Below are positions 9,416 to 18,627 of a DNA stretch of 64,000 bases, piece after piece (position 1 is the first letter of the stretch; every line of letters begins with the position of its first letter). Position numbers and translations under genes: made by a program. This stretch comes from Psychrobacter pacificensis (GTDB lineage Bacteria > Pseudomonadota > Gammaproteobacteria > Pseudomonadales > Moraxellaceae), in assembly GCF_900101915.1 (NCBI RefSeq), contig NZ_FNAL01000001.1, positions 62,001 to 126,000 of the forward strand, read 5' to 3'. A model generated the notes under the pieces. It ran no database searches, was not told where the DNA came from, and was given only the letters and a program-made list of their open reading frames with translations.

Positions 9416-10315
9416 TTATGCCAAACGATGACAATCAAAGATAGGTAATTTCTGTCGACCTTGCACTTGAGCTTGCTTGTCTAATGATGCCATGACGATG
9501 GCGTATCCTTTATCTATGTCAGATGTCGTAGACAGATTTAGCTCACTGCTATCATGGCTCGCAATAACGCTGCCATCAAAAGCAGTAATGGTAGTATGTC
9601 CCCACGTCTGGCGAGTATTGCCATCTTTATATGCATGATCGCCGCCCTGTGCTGCACCGATCACCATGCACTGACTGTCCAAAGCACGTGCCTGTAACAA
9701 TAGCGACCAATGCGCCTGTCCCGTTAGATAAGTAAAAGCAGACGGTGCACTTAATATATCAGCACCTGATTGACGTAAGCGCTGCGCTAGAGCAGGAAAG
9801 CGCAAATCAAAACAGACCATCATACCCAACTGATAGACAGCGCCTTCTGACTCAAGAGGCGCAACCACGGTCTGCGTGCCCGGCTCAAATGTCGCCGCTT
9901 CATTGTAGCTGCCTTGCTTGTCGGCCACGGTCGCGGTAAACAGATGAATCTTATCGTAGCGCGCCACTCGCGTACCATCAGGTGCAAACAATTGACTGAC
10001 TTGGCGCAGCCGACCATCAGGAACGACCATGCCATCAGGCCGATAAGGGCAAGGCAGTGAGCCTGCCAGTAGATATATATTATGAGTGCGGGCATACTCT
10101 GCCATCGTCGCTGATAGCGCGTCAAAACGCTCTGCAGTCGCAAACTGCTGACCCATGCTACAGCAGTTTTCAGGTACGACAACGAGTTCAGCACCTTGCG
10201 ATTTGGCATCAATGATCGCCGCTTTTATATTCGCTAAATTGCTATCGATGTCTTGCTGGCTGTTCATTTGAATGGCAGCTGTGCTAAATTGAGAGGGCAT
10301 TGTTGTGTCAGTCAT
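9416..10315 (-). CDS. Carbon-nitrogen hydrolase, Nit1-like amidase
   Basis: Nitrilase-superfamily hydrolase of 299 residues. Numbered from the ATG at 10315, the Glu-Lys-Cys triad is E49 in VVPENC, K122 in RYDKIHLF and C168 in MVCFDLRFP. The context of these motifs fits the Nit1 group, which hydrolyses deaminated glutathione as metabolite repair; the substrate is inferred. The 10315 start is preferred because GGAGA precedes it at good spacing, while the upstream ATG at 10357 has none. It converges on xerC with a 42-bp gap. Confidence 0.85.
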   Translation of the reverse strand: MTDTTMPSQFSTAAIQMNSQQDIDSNLANIKAAIIDAKSQGAELVVVPENCCSMGQQFATAERFDALSATMAEYARTHNIYLLAGSLPCPYRPDGMVVPDGRLRQVSQLFAPDGTRVARYDKIHLFTATVADKQGSYNEAATFEPGTQTVVAPLESEGAVYQLGMMVCFDLRFPALAQRLRQSGADILSAPSAFTYLTGQAHWSLLLQARALDSQCMVIGAAQGGDHAYKDGNTRQTWGHTTITAFDGSVIASHDSSELNLSTTSDIDKGYAIVMASLDKQAQVQGRQKLPIFDCHRLA

Positions 10316-10613
10316 GACAATATTCTCCGTGACGGGTAAGTCTTGATGGCTGCTCATGACAATTTTTTATGACGTTTTTTATTATAAAATGTTGATGACG
10401 CTGAACAAACCATTCATAGTTATCGGTTGGTTATTAAGGCAAACATGCTAAATTTGTATCACAAACATACCAATCGTATCTGGATAGGATATAAATTAAC
10501 GTAGCAAAATTGTGATAAAAAATGCTATCGTCATGTCCTGTTAAGGTGACATCATCGCCTTAATTGGCAAAATAAATACAATATGACCAAGACTGGAGTG
10601 TAATAAGCCGCCC

Positions 10614-12260
10614 ATGAGTATGTCATTCGGATTGGCGAGCACGCTAAGCACCTCACAAAAACTGACACCGCAAATGCAGCAAGCCATTAAATTGCTGCAG
10701 CTCTCTAGTCTTGAGCTCGCACAAGAGGTTCAAGCCAAACTGGATAGTAATCCGCTGCTTGAACGTATCGAAGAGGATGATGACGAGTACGAGAATAACC
10801 GTGACGATAGAGCAGATGAGCTAAGCGAGTCATTAACACTTGATAGCTGGAACCAAAGCAGCAGTGACGCATCTAGCGCAGGATCTGATAACCATACAGA
10901 CTATGGTGACGATAGCACTGACAGCTGGGAGAAACTGCAGCAATCTCGTATTGATGATGGAGCGATGGATAGTGATAGCAGTTTTGAGACGGATAGCTTC
11001 GATGCCAGCAGCTTTGATACAGGTAACTATGCTTCTGCCTCCACAGGTTCTGGTAGCAGTAGAGCGGATGAGGATTTTGATAGTTATCAGGGCGGTACTT
11101 CGTCGACTATCCAAGATCACGTACGTTGGCAGCTCAACTTTAAGCGCCTATCAGAAGCGGACACCCTGATTGCAGAGTATTTGATGGACTCTATGGATGA
11201 CATGGGATTCATACGAATTGATATCGATGAGCTGCTACAGAGCTTTGATACCATGGCCAACTTTTATCAGTGGGATGAACGCGTTGAGTACGACGAGGTC
11301 ATGGCCGTATTGCGTATGATCCAATCTTGCGATCCGATTGGCGTTGGCGCACGTCATTTGAGTGAGTGCCTAGCGATTCAGTTATCCAAGCTAGACGCCA
11401 ATACTGCATATCTCAAAGAAGCAAAAGCGTTGCTAACAGCCGGCGAGCTTTTGGTGAGTAACAATATCAAAGCGCTTACTGAACGGACAGGCCTTGCCCC
11501 TGAGAACATCACCCCTGCGCTTAACTTACTGCGCACCTTAAACCCTTCACCCGGATTACTCTTTCAGATCAACCAGCCTGATTATACCCAGCAGCCCGAC
11601 AGTTACGACATTCCAGATGTATTAGTCACACCCATTAGGAGTCGTAAAGCCACTGCCAATGCTGAGGCATTAGAAGACGGTTGGCATGTACGCCTCAATC
11701 CTGACACCTTGCCGAAGCTGCGAGTAAACCAAGAATATGCCAATTTAGTCAAACGCGGTGATGACAGTCCGGACAACCAATATCTGCGTGAAAACCTCAC
11801 CGATGCGCGCCTCTTTATCCGCAGTATTGAGGAGCGCAATCAAAACCTATTAAAAGTAGCAACCAGTATTGTGCGTTATCAGCAGGAGTTTTTGCAGCAC
11901 GGTGCAACGGCCATGCAACCACTTATTCTAAAGGCAATCGCAGAAGAAGTAAATCTACACGAGTCCACCGTTTCACGTCTCACGACCAGTAAGACGATTT
12001 TGACACCGCAAGGACTATTTTCACTAAAGCACTTTTTTTCTTCTCACGTCAGCAGTTCGGATGGCGATATCTCATCAACGGCCATCAGTGCCATGATTAA
12101 AAAGCTCATCGCTGATGAAGATCCCAAAAAACCGCTATCGGATAGCCGTATTCAAAAAGAATTATTGGCAGACGGTATCGATATTGCCAGAAGAACTGTT
12201 GCCAAATATCGTGAAGCCATGAATATTGGCTCATCTACTCAGCGCAAACAGAAGTATTAA
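10614..12260 (+). CDS. rpoN: RNA polymerase sigma-54 factor
   Basis: Alternative sigma factor for -24/-12 promoters that need an enhancer-binding ATPase. Region I (residues 1-55) is Gln/Leu-rich with QKLTPQMQQAIKLLQLSS. The core-binding region runs from about 170. The HTH carries HESTVSRLTTSKTI, and the RpoN box ARRTVAKYRE lies at 525-534. At 548 residues it is about 70 longer than E. coli RpoN, because region II (about 55-165) is a long Ser/Asp/Glu-rich low-complexity stretch. It stands apart from hpf by 442 bp and not with lptB as in many relatives. A candidate target is the promoter at 57013. Confidence 0.96.
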   Translation: MSMSFGLASTLSTSQKLTPQMQQAIKLLQLSSLELAQEVQAKLDSNPLLERIEEDDDEYENNRDDRADELSESLTLDSWNQSSSDASSAGSDNHTDYGDDSTDSWEKLQQSRIDDGAMDSDSSFETDSFDASSFDTGNYASASTGSGSSRADEDFDSYQGGTSSTIQDHVRWQLNFKRLSEADTLIAEYLMDSMDDMGFIRIDIDELLQSFDTMANFYQWDERVEYDEVMAVLRMIQSCDPIGVGARHLSECLAIQLSKLDANTAYLKEAKALLTAGELLVSNNIKALTERTGLAPENITPALNLLRTLNPSPGLLFQINQPDYTQQPDSYDIPDVLVTPIRSRKATANAEALEDGWHVRLNPDTLPKLRVNQEYANLVKRGDDSPDNQYLRENLTDARLFIRSIEERNQNLLKVATSIVRYQQEFLQHGATAMQPLILKAIAEEVNLHESTVSRLTTSKTILTPQGLFSLKHFFSSHVSSSDGDISSTAISAMIKKLIADEDPKKPLSDSRIQKELLADGIDIARRTVAKYREAMNIGSSTQRKQKY

Positions 12261-12702
12261 TCGTTTAAATACAGCCATCTGCAACAATTTTGAGTAATCA
12301 TTGATATTTCTGTGGCAAGATATAAAAAATAAAATTTTTTGATTATATAGAAACATGATGGAAACAACAGCTATTGTTACACTTAATTACAATTTAACGT
12401 CTTGCTACTATCCCTCTTTCATGACAAATTAGAGTCATACCAACAACGAAATCTAAGTGCCAATCTATAGTATTTACTTGTAATGAATAGATCTCTTGCA
12501 AAAGTACCAGTTCATTGACTTCAACTGACGGAGTTACAAGGGCTGACGATGACTTATGCAAGAAGTCTAATAAAGGAGACGATAAAAGGATACGTCGAAA
12601 TCTTACTAGAGGCATTAGATAGATTATTGGTAAGGCAGGATGATAAGAGCAGGAATGCGACTTCATCTGTTGAATGTAAGTTACAAATACAAGGACAATA
12701 AT
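12261..12702. other. rpoN-hpf intergenic region
   Basis: 442 AT-rich bp without a credible gene. A 132-codon open frame on the minus strand (12394-12792) overlaps the hpf start and has no protein-like features. It probably contains an independent hpf promoter, but I cannot point to one. Confidence 0.5.
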
Positions 12703-13083
12703 ATGAATGTTTCTATCAGTGGTCACCATATCAGTGTTACCGAAGCTATGGACACAGCAGTTCGTGAAAAGCTTGAAAAAGTAGAGCGACACTTTGATCA
12801 GATACAGAGTATTAAAGTGATATTATCGTTAGACAATAGTGGCGCAAGTGATGGCGGTAAAAAAAGTCATAAAGCTGAAGCAATTATGCGCGTCTCAGGT
12901 CAAGAAATGTTTGTCCAAGCCTTAGAAGATGATATGTATAAAGCCATTAATGAGATGGCAGACAAACTTGATAGACAAGTACGTAAGTACAAGACCCGTC
13001 AAGAGCGCAAAAAGACTCAGGGTGCTGGGCGTGATGAGCGCTATCAAGACACCACGCCTGCTGAAGCAGTGCCAGCAGCTTAA
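12703..13083 (+). CDS. hpf: Ribosome hibernation promoting factor (HPF/RaiA family)
   Basis: Binds the 30S decoding channel and silences ribosomes in stationary phase or cold stress. 126 residues: the conserved fold from MNVSISGHHISVTEAMD to the ALEDDMYKAINEMADKLDRQVRKYK helix, then about 28 charged and Ala/Pro residues, so it is the short type with an added tail. The start at 12703 is preferred over 12640 because AAGGA lies upstream and the fold begins there. It is downstream of rpoN as in many proteobacteria, and a hairpin terminator follows. Confidence 0.92.
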   Translation: MNVSISGHHISVTEAMDTAVREKLEKVERHFDQIQSIKVILSLDNSGASDGGKKSHKAEAIMRVSGQEMFVQALEDDMYKAINEMADKLDRQVRKYKTRQERKKTQGAGRDERYQDTTPAEAVPAA

Positions 13084-13199
13084 TCATAGGTTTGAATAAC
13101 GTTGATTAAGTGGGCAATCAGATCATCAAGAGCGTCTGAACGAGCTAAAAAATAAGAAATTTGACAAACAGCTATTTCATTCATTGGTGATCTATAAAA

Positions 13200-13242
13200 G
13201 AAAAAAGACCTCGAACGTTTGACACGTTGAGGTCTTTTTTAG
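13200..13242 (+). terminator. Bidirectional terminator between hpf and thiS
   Basis: A GACCTC/GAGGTC stem extended by ACGT/ACGT is flanked by AAAAAA on the left and TTTTTT on the right, so it can end hpf rightward and thiS leftward. Confidence 0.85.
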
Positions 13243-13310
13243 TACGTCTCTAATGATGCGGTTAAGAGTTCATAATTAATAAAAACTAATGACAGACTGA
13301 AATATAAAAA

Positions 13311-13511
13311 TTAGCCTCCGCCCACAGCCTGTACGACTTCTATATTCATACCTTCTACAATACGCAATTGAGCCAGCTCACTCTTTGGTGTTAGCTCACC
13401 ATCTACTTCAACGGCATAGCGTCCTTGACTGAGTCCAAGTTCATTGATGACTAATTGCACTGTCTGATGAGTGGTTTGTAAGTTTTTACCATTAACACTA
13501 ATGGTGCTCAT
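13311..13511 (-). CDS. thiS: Sulfur carrier protein ThiS
   Basis: Ubiquitin-fold sulfur carrier for thiazole synthesis; its C-terminal glycine is adenylated and then thiocarboxylated. 66 residues ending VVQAVGGG, the expected Gly-Gly terminus. The ATG at 13511 follows AGGAGG. Its partner thiazole synthase thiG is 24 kb away at 37948-38772, whereas the two are adjacent in many bacteria. It appears to be a single-gene transcript. Confidence 0.93.
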   Translation of the reverse strand: MSTISVNGKNLQTTHQTVQLVINELGLSQGRYAVEVDGELTPKSELAQLRIVEGMNIEVVQAVGGG

Positions 13512-13659
13512 ATAAAATCCTCCTTAATAATTTGAGATTCCTTGTAGTAACGGTCCTATAAGTATTAGTCGCAATATAGGTGCTTTGAATCTTATAGGCG
13601 ACTATTTGTATCTATACTCATAATATCAATCAATCTTCGGCAGGTATGAGTAGAATGGA

Positions 13660-14034
13660 TTAATCCATTGAGTTCTCAAGTCGAAATGCAGAGATAGCAA
13701 GCCATAACCAACCTGCAATCATAAGAACCCCGCCAATGGGCGTAATCGCGCCAAACCAGCGCGGTGCTCCAAGCGTCATGGCATATAGACTACCGGCAAA
13801 TATAATAATACCGGTTTGCAATAACCAAGCCGTAGCTTGAGTGGTATATTTTAAGCGTATCAGTAAGCCCACAACTAATAGACCCAGCGCATGTATGAAC
13901 AAATACAGCGTCGCAGTATGCCACCATTCAAGTTGTTGCACATTTACGACGCCCTTCAAACCATGCGCACCAAATGCACCCAAAGCGACAGCGATGGCCA
14001 TATTAATCGCGGCAATACCGATCCAATTTAACAT
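13660..14034 (-). CDS. DUF423 family inner-membrane protein
   Basis: Four hydrophobic helices in 124 residues. The N-terminal AINMAIAVALGAFGAHGLKG and the later TPIGGVLMIAGW are the family signatures (YgdD type). Function is unknown in the family. It starts 24 bp after the rpoH stop on the same strand, so it is probably cotranscribed with rpoH. No strong ribosome binding site precedes the ATG. Confidence 0.85.
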   Translation of the reverse strand: MLNWIGIAAINMAIAVALGAFGAHGLKGVVNVQQLEWWHTATLYLFIHALGLLVVGLLIRLKYTTQATAWLLQTGIIIFAGSLYAMTLGAPRWFGAITPIGGVLMIAGWLWLAISAFRLENSMD

Positions 14035-14058
14035 GACAACACTCGTCTTTTTTTGATG

Positions 14059-15084
14059 CTATTGAATATCATCAGGTAAAATCACGCTATCAATGGTCAT
14101 GGCATCGCGGATTTTGTCCATCGCGTTTTTTTCGATCTGACGGACACGTTCAGCGGATATAGAGTAAACCGCGGCCAGCTCGTGCAAAGTGGATTTTTGC
14201 TCAGAGAGCCAGCGCTGCTCGACGATATCACGTGAGCGATCGTCTAATGTCCCCATAGCCGCGATGAGGGCAGACGAGTTATTTTCTTCCCAGTCTTCTT
14301 CTTCTAGCTGTTCAGCTGGGTCAATGCCATCTTCCAAAAACAGCTGCGGTGCATAGCGACCGTCATCATCGTCGCTGGATTGCGCTTCAAATGAGGCGTC
14401 ATAAGAGGTCAGACGCGACTCCATCTCGAGCACTTGCTTGCGCGTGACATTCAAATCTTTGGCAATCGCGTCTGCTTCTTCTAGCGTGAGCTGATTATTG
14501 GTTTTCTTTAAACTACGTAAATTAAAGAATAACTTGCGATGTGCTTTGGTGGTCGCGACTTTTACGATACGCCAGTTACGGATGACAAATTCGTGAATTT
14601 CAGCTTTGATCCAATGTACGGCAAAAGACACCAAGCGCACGCCTTTATTCGGATCAAACCGTTTGACCGCCTTCATCAATCCAAGATTACCTTCTTGGAT
14701 TAAATCAGCTTGTGGCAGTCCATAACCTGAGTAGCTACGTGCAATATGAATGACAAAACGCAGATGCGACATCACCAGCAGACGTGCTGCTTCGACATCA
14801 CCTTCATCATAATAGCGATGGGCAAGTTCTTGCTCTTGTACAGGCGTTAAGATCGGAATTTGATGCACAGTATTGATGTAGGCGCCCAGATTAACCCCCG
14901 GCGCTGCCAAATGGGTTGGCATTGCTGGCACCAAATCGCGCGTACTGGTATTGCCTAATGTACTGGCATCATAAGGTGGGCGCTGTGCAGCTGCCTTTAG
15001 TGCCGCATCGCGCGCATCGTTTTTTATAGGAGCTGTGCTGTCTTTTTTATTCGCATTCGCAGCATCAGAAGTAGTAGTAGCCAT
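14059..15084 (-). CDS. rpoH: Heat-shock sigma factor sigma-32
   Basis: Directs RNA polymerase to heat-shock promoters. Region 2 runs from LVMSHLRFVIHIARSY through the aromatic, helix-rich VSFAVHWIKAEI; the RpoH box is HRKLFFNLR; region 4 ends in SAERVRQIEKNAMDKIR. The start at 15084 is preferred because AAGG precedes it (the longer frame starts at 15114), giving 341 residues. This is about 55 longer than E. coli RpoH, mostly a polar, Ala/Thr/Asp-rich N terminus. The tusA-like gene lies just upstream on the same strand. Confidence 0.95.
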   Translation of the reverse strand: MATTTSDAANANKKDSTAPIKNDARDAALKAAAQRPPYDASTLGNTSTRDLVPAMPTHLAAPGVNLGAYINTVHQIPILTPVQEQELAHRYYDEGDVEAARLLVMSHLRFVIHIARSYSGYGLPQADLIQEGNLGLMKAVKRFDPNKGVRLVSFAVHWIKAEIHEFVIRNWRIVKVATTKAHRKLFFNLRSLKKTNNQLTLEEADAIAKDLNVTRKQVLEMESRLTSYDASFEAQSSDDDDGRYAPQLFLEDGIDPAEQLEEEDWEENNSSALIAAMGTLDDRSRDIVEQRWLSEQKSTLHELAAVYSISAERVRQIEKNAMDKIRDAMTIDSVILPDDIQ

Positions 15085-15163
15085 ATTCTTGACCTTGGTT
15101 AAATAGTTAAGCAAACAGTCAGATAAAAATCTCTATAGTTGTAATTGTAAAGGACAGCAGCGT

Positions 15164-15631
15164 TTAGTTGCTATCAGTTTTGGTAATGATGAAGTGATAT
15201 ATTGTAGCGAAACGCTGCAATGATGTGCTATTGCCTGACAAATCAGTAACTTCGTTGACGATTAACGCTAAGTAGTCGCTCGTTTGTGTTTGCTGACTCT
15301 GACGACAAAACGCTGTGATATCAGCTTGTGAGTTGGGATCCGTCGCGACCACATATAATGAGTCACCAGAGGCTACATCGCGTAACGCAACCTTGGTTTT
15401 CAGCAGTGGCATTGGGCATGCAAGCCCGCGACCGTCGACGAAACGCTTGACATTTAGTAAAGGTTGCTCTTCATCTATTTTCGTCTCAGTGCCAACATCT
15501 AGGCCATCATTCTCTACTGGCAACAAGTCTAACAGATGATTGATCTCTTGCTGTTCTGGATCGGATAAGCTCGCTGATAAGTAAATAGAGTGTGATGCAC
15601 GTTTGATGGGTAATTGGCTATCAGCGGACAT
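15164..15631 (-). CDS. TusA-family sulfur carrier with N-terminal extension
   Basis: The C-terminal half is a TusA/SirA fold: VDGRGLACPMPLLKTK carries the CPxP motif whose Cys relays persulfide sulfur, followed by LYVVATDPNSQADI. TusA itself has about 80 residues; here about 65 more precede it, with no motif I recognise (acidic, probably helical near EQQEINHLLDLLP). It may act in tRNA thiolation or another sulfur transfer; the partner is not evident. It reads in the same direction as rpoH, 79 bp ahead of the preferred rpoH start. Confidence 0.8.
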   Translation of the reverse strand: MSADSQLPIKRASHSIYLSASLSDPEQQEINHLLDLLPVENDGLDVGTETKIDEEQPLLNVKRFVDGRGLACPMPLLKTKVALRDVASGDSLYVVATDPNSQADITAFCRQSQQTQTSDYLALIVNEVTDLSGNSTSLQRFATIYHFIITKTDSN

Positions 15632-15950
15632 AATACAAACCTTACAAGTATCAGTATTTCGGTTTCTTTATCAAAAAAGGCTCAAACAATTCTTTTGATT
15701 ATCGTCAATCTATTTACGGCAACCATGAGCTTACTATTATTGTGTTTAACCATTATACCAAATAGCCGATGTATAATTGCATTTGAATATAATCAACGCC
15801 ATGTTCGGTTCATTAGAATCACACAGTCATGTTGCACAATCGTGACGGGTGGCTGTGTGATTGGTAGCTAAGCACATAGTAGAATTGACCTTATACAAAC
15901 AAGCTCGTATAGTCGAAAAGACGTCGTCAACAATCTGATAGGATACGAAT
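15632..15950. other. Divergent region between tusA-like gene and M48 protease gene
   Basis: 319 bp without a supported gene. It contains a perfect 10-bp inverted repeat at 15817-15862 (see separate entry) and must hold two divergent promoters, neither of which I can place. Confidence 0.5.
15817..15862. repeat. 10-bp inverted repeat, 26-nt spacer
   Basis: AATCACACAG at 15817-15826 and its exact complement CTGTGTGATT at 15853-15862. There is no T-run after it, so it is not a usual terminator. It could be a split operator or an RNA hairpin ahead of the M48 protease gene. Confidence 0.5.
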
Positions 15951-17645
15951 TTGTACCACGCTAATAGACCGCCACGACTTATTAAAGCCGCCAGCCATTC
16001 GTTAAATAAGCTGTCGGGAAGCTCGCTATCTAAACTATTTGGGCAAACAGATAGCCGCAACTCTGTGGTTTTATCTTTTTCAAATAATATCAAAATCGGA
16101 CTGTCAGTGACACTGCTGGTAATTGCTACAAGTGCTCATAGCAAGGATGGTGATGATAGCCAAGCTATGGCATTTGCCAATCATTCATGGCAAACAGTAG
16201 AGTCACAATCGTTAGAGCTACCCAATTTGCGCGGGCAAGGACTGAGCTTTGCTGAGCAGTATCAAAACAAAATGCTGGGTGAGTGGTCATTACAGAACAT
16301 CAATGGTCGGGTCAAAATGGAGCACGACCCTTGGGTGCAAGAAACGGTAAAAGACATGACGTGGCGATTGAACGCCCAAGCCCGTCAGCAAGCACCACTT
16401 GGCTTAGTTATTCTTGATAATCCCAGCATCAATGCTTTTGCGGCACCTGGTGGAGTCATCGGGATCAATACAGGGACGATATTGGCCGCCAAAAGTATGG
16501 ATGAGCTGGCAAGTGTCATCGCCCATGAAGTCGCGCACATCAGTCAACGTCACTATGAGCACAGCGCAGACGAGCGCAAAAAAGCCTTACTGATGCAAGT
16601 AGGCGGTATGTTGGCTGCGATTGCCGCATCAGCAGTCGATGGTGATGCGGCGGCGGCTGTAATGGCGGGTAGCCAGACAGCCTCTATGAATAGCAGCATG
16701 GCTTTTAGCCGTAACAACGAGCGCGAGGCCGACCGAGTAGGGATGCAAATCATGACTCAGGCAAGCTATGACCCTCGGGCAATGCCACGGTTTTTTGCCA
16801 CGATGAATCAACAAAGCCAGCTCAATCAGGTTGAAAATCGCTTTTTACCAAGCTTTGTGCGCTCGCACCCGCTCAGTGATGAGCGACTGAGTGAGTCGCA
16901 GAGCCGTGCTGGGCAGTATCCCACACTGTCATTGAGCCAGCAGCAGCGTCATCAAGCCTTGTTTGATTTGCTCTATTGGCGTGTACAAGTTACTGGCAAA
17001 CATGCTTCTGAAGTGACGCTCACAACCGCTGCTAAAAATAGTCTGGGTGCCAAACTTGCCTTAGTGAGCTGGTACGGAGAACAGCAGCGCATCGAAGAGG
17101 CTAATGAGGTATTGGCACAGATTAATAAACTCCCAAATACGCAGCGTCAAAGCCTAGAACCTTTACTATCGATTACTCATAGCCAGCTTTTAAGCGAACA
17201 AGGCAAATGGCAACAAGCTGCAGATATTTTAGAGCGTCAGCAGCGTCTTTATCCTGAGCGCCGTGACTTGCGTCTGTATTTGGCGGAAGCACTGACCAAT
17301 AGCAATCAGCCATTAAGGGCACAAGTACTGCTAAAACCACTCACAGAGCAACAACCAAGCGATCGCTATGCATGGCAAAGTTTGCAGCTTGCTAATGAAA
17401 AGCTCGCTAAAACCGCAACGTCACCACAACTGGCTAATATTGCAACGATCAACGCATTGCGTTATCGCAGTTATGATCAACTTTGGAATGGGCGCTATGA
17501 GAGTGCGTTGACATCACTGACGCAGGCCAAGCAATTGACTGAAAACCTGCAAGCCACAGCACAAAGCAATAGTGCGCGCCCATTGCTAGCCAATATCAAT
17601 GCAGAAATCAAAGCAATAAAAACCGCCAAAGACTTTGAGCCTTAG
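15951..17645 (+). CDS. bepA: Periplasmic M48 metalloprotease with TPR region, BepA-like
   Basis: Zinc protease and chaperone for outer-membrane protein (LptD) assembly. Numbered from the TTG at 15951, H192-E193 and H196 form HEVAH and E259 in NEREADR is the third ligand; the order and spacing match BepA (YfgC). Residues about 330-564 are helical TPR-like repeats. The start is uncertain: TTG has AGGATA upstream, but it gives 46 residues before the hydrophobic signal segment (about 47-62), and no ATG lies between. It is an export candidate working in the same pathway as LptM at 5463. Confidence 0.85.
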   Translation: MYHANRPPRLIKAASHSLNKLSGSSLSKLFGQTDSRNSVVLSFSNNIKIGLSVTLLVIATSAHSKDGDDSQAMAFANHSWQTVESQSLELPNLRGQGLSFAEQYQNKMLGEWSLQNINGRVKMEHDPWVQETVKDMTWRLNAQARQQAPLGLVILDNPSINAFAAPGGVIGINTGTILAAKSMDELASVIAHEVAHISQRHYEHSADERKKALLMQVGGMLAAIAASAVDGDAAAAVMAGSQTASMNSSMAFSRNNEREADRVGMQIMTQASYDPRAMPRFFATMNQQSQLNQVENRFLPSFVRSHPLSDERLSESQSRAGQYPTLSLSQQQRHQALFDLLYWRVQVTGKHASEVTLTTAAKNSLGAKLALVSWYGEQQRIEEANEVLAQINKLPNTQRQSLEPLLSITHSQLLSEQGKWQQAADILERQQRLYPERRDLRLYLAEALTNSNQPLRAQVLLKPLTEQQPSDRYAWQSLQLANEKLAKTATSPQLANIATINALRYRSYDQLWNGRYESALTSLTQAKQLTENLQATAQSNSARPLLANINAEIKAIKTAKDFEP

Positions 17646-17655
17646 GCGGTTTGTA
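17620..17655 (+). terminator. Weak hairpin overlapping the M48 protease stop
   Basis: AAACCGCC/GGCGGTTT arms straddle the stop codon, followed by only a short T stretch. It is a possible weak terminator. Confidence 0.35.
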
Positions 17656-17749
17656 AATAGTCAGTTTTTCGTACAACAACAGGTGCGCTTGACAACATCA
17701 TTTTCAGTAGTAGCATCTCATATGCCGGCTTGCTACCCAAAATGAGAAA

Positions 17750-18199
17750 TTAGCCTTGTAGCGCATCTTTAACCATTTTAGAGATCAACGCAGGATCAGC
17801 ACGACCAGCGGTCTTGTTTTTCAATACACCCATCACGCTGCCCATATCACGCATAGAAGTGGCACCTTGCTCTGCGATTTCCGCGTTGACCAATGCCATG
17901 ATTTCATCTTGATTCATTTGCTGCGGCATAAACTCATTGATAATATCAATCTCAAACTGCTCTTTGGCCGCCAAATCATCACGACCATTTTCAGTAAAAA
18001 TAGAGAGCGACTCTTGACGTTGTTTGAGCTGCTTTTGTAGCACTTCTAATACTTGCGCGTCATCAAGCTCTGTCTGACGATCGATCTCAATTTGTTTGAC
18101 CACTGATTGTACGTTGCGCAGTATTTTGACACGCTCAAGCTCACGAGCTTTCATAGAAGTTTTGATGTTGTCTGATAACGTCTGTTTAAGTTGGCTCAC
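17750..18199 (-). CDS. GatB/YqeY domain protein
   Basis: 149 residues spanning the whole YqeY family (LKQTLSDNIKTSMKARE at the start; MGSVMGVLKNKTAGRADPALISKMVK at the end), the helical domain shared with the tRNA-amidotransferase subunit GatB tail. The precise role is not established. The start is GTG at 18199 with AAGGAT upstream. It follows rpsU on the same strand, a common pairing, but a terminator lies between them. Confidence 0.92.
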   Translation of the reverse strand: MSQLKQTLSDNIKTSMKARELERVKILRNVQSVVKQIEIDRQTELDDAQVLEVLQKQLKQRQESLSIFTENGRDDLAAKEQFEIDIINEFMPQQMNQDEIMALVNAEIAEQGATSMRDMGSVMGVLKNKTAGRADPALISKMVKDALQG

Positions 18200-18336
18200 T
18201 GCTATTATCCTTATGTATTTGTTAAAGGCTGCTTGTTAGATATTATTCATTAGATCGTGAGATCTTTATGGTAAAACCTGCTGAGAGCGGGCTTTGATAA
18301 AAAATTGCGTCAGCAGTAACAACGAAAATTGTAGCA

Positions 18337-18375
18337 TAAAAAACGCCACTGATATCGATGGATAACAGTGGCGTT
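18337..18375 (-). terminator. Rho-independent terminator of rpsU
   Basis: On the minus strand AACGCCACTG pairs with CAGTGGCGTT and is followed by T5. It starts 36 nt after the rpsU stop. Confidence 0.85.
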
Positions 18376-18411
18376 AGTGTAGCACTTGTACTTAACTAAT
18401 CAGATTATTGA

Positions 18412-18627
18412 TTAGTACATACGAGTAGTACGAATAGTTTCGCGTTGTAACTTCTTCTTATAACGCTTTACGGCAGCAGCTTTTTTGCGCTTACGTACTT
18501 GCGTTGGTTTTTCATAAAACTCACGCTTACGTACGTCTGATAATACACCAGCTTTTTCACAAGCGCGCTTGAAACGACGGATAGCGATGTCAACTGGTTC
18601 GTTTTCTTTAACCTTAACTGCAGGCAT
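18412..18627 (-). CDS. rpsU: 30S ribosomal protein bS21
   Basis: 71 residues, very basic, with the family sequence [21 protein letters not shown] and a lysine/arginine-rich tail. The ATG at 18627 has GAGGAG upstream. It reads away from tsaD as in many gammaproteobacteria, but here two lipoprotein genes sit between the pair. A terminator follows, so it is a short monocistronic message. Confidence 0.98.

Noticed and set aside
12394..12792. 132-codon minus-strand open frame between rpoN and hpf
   Set aside because: It overlaps the hpf start antisense, has no recognisable protein features and no supported start; AT-rich non-coding DNA explains it.
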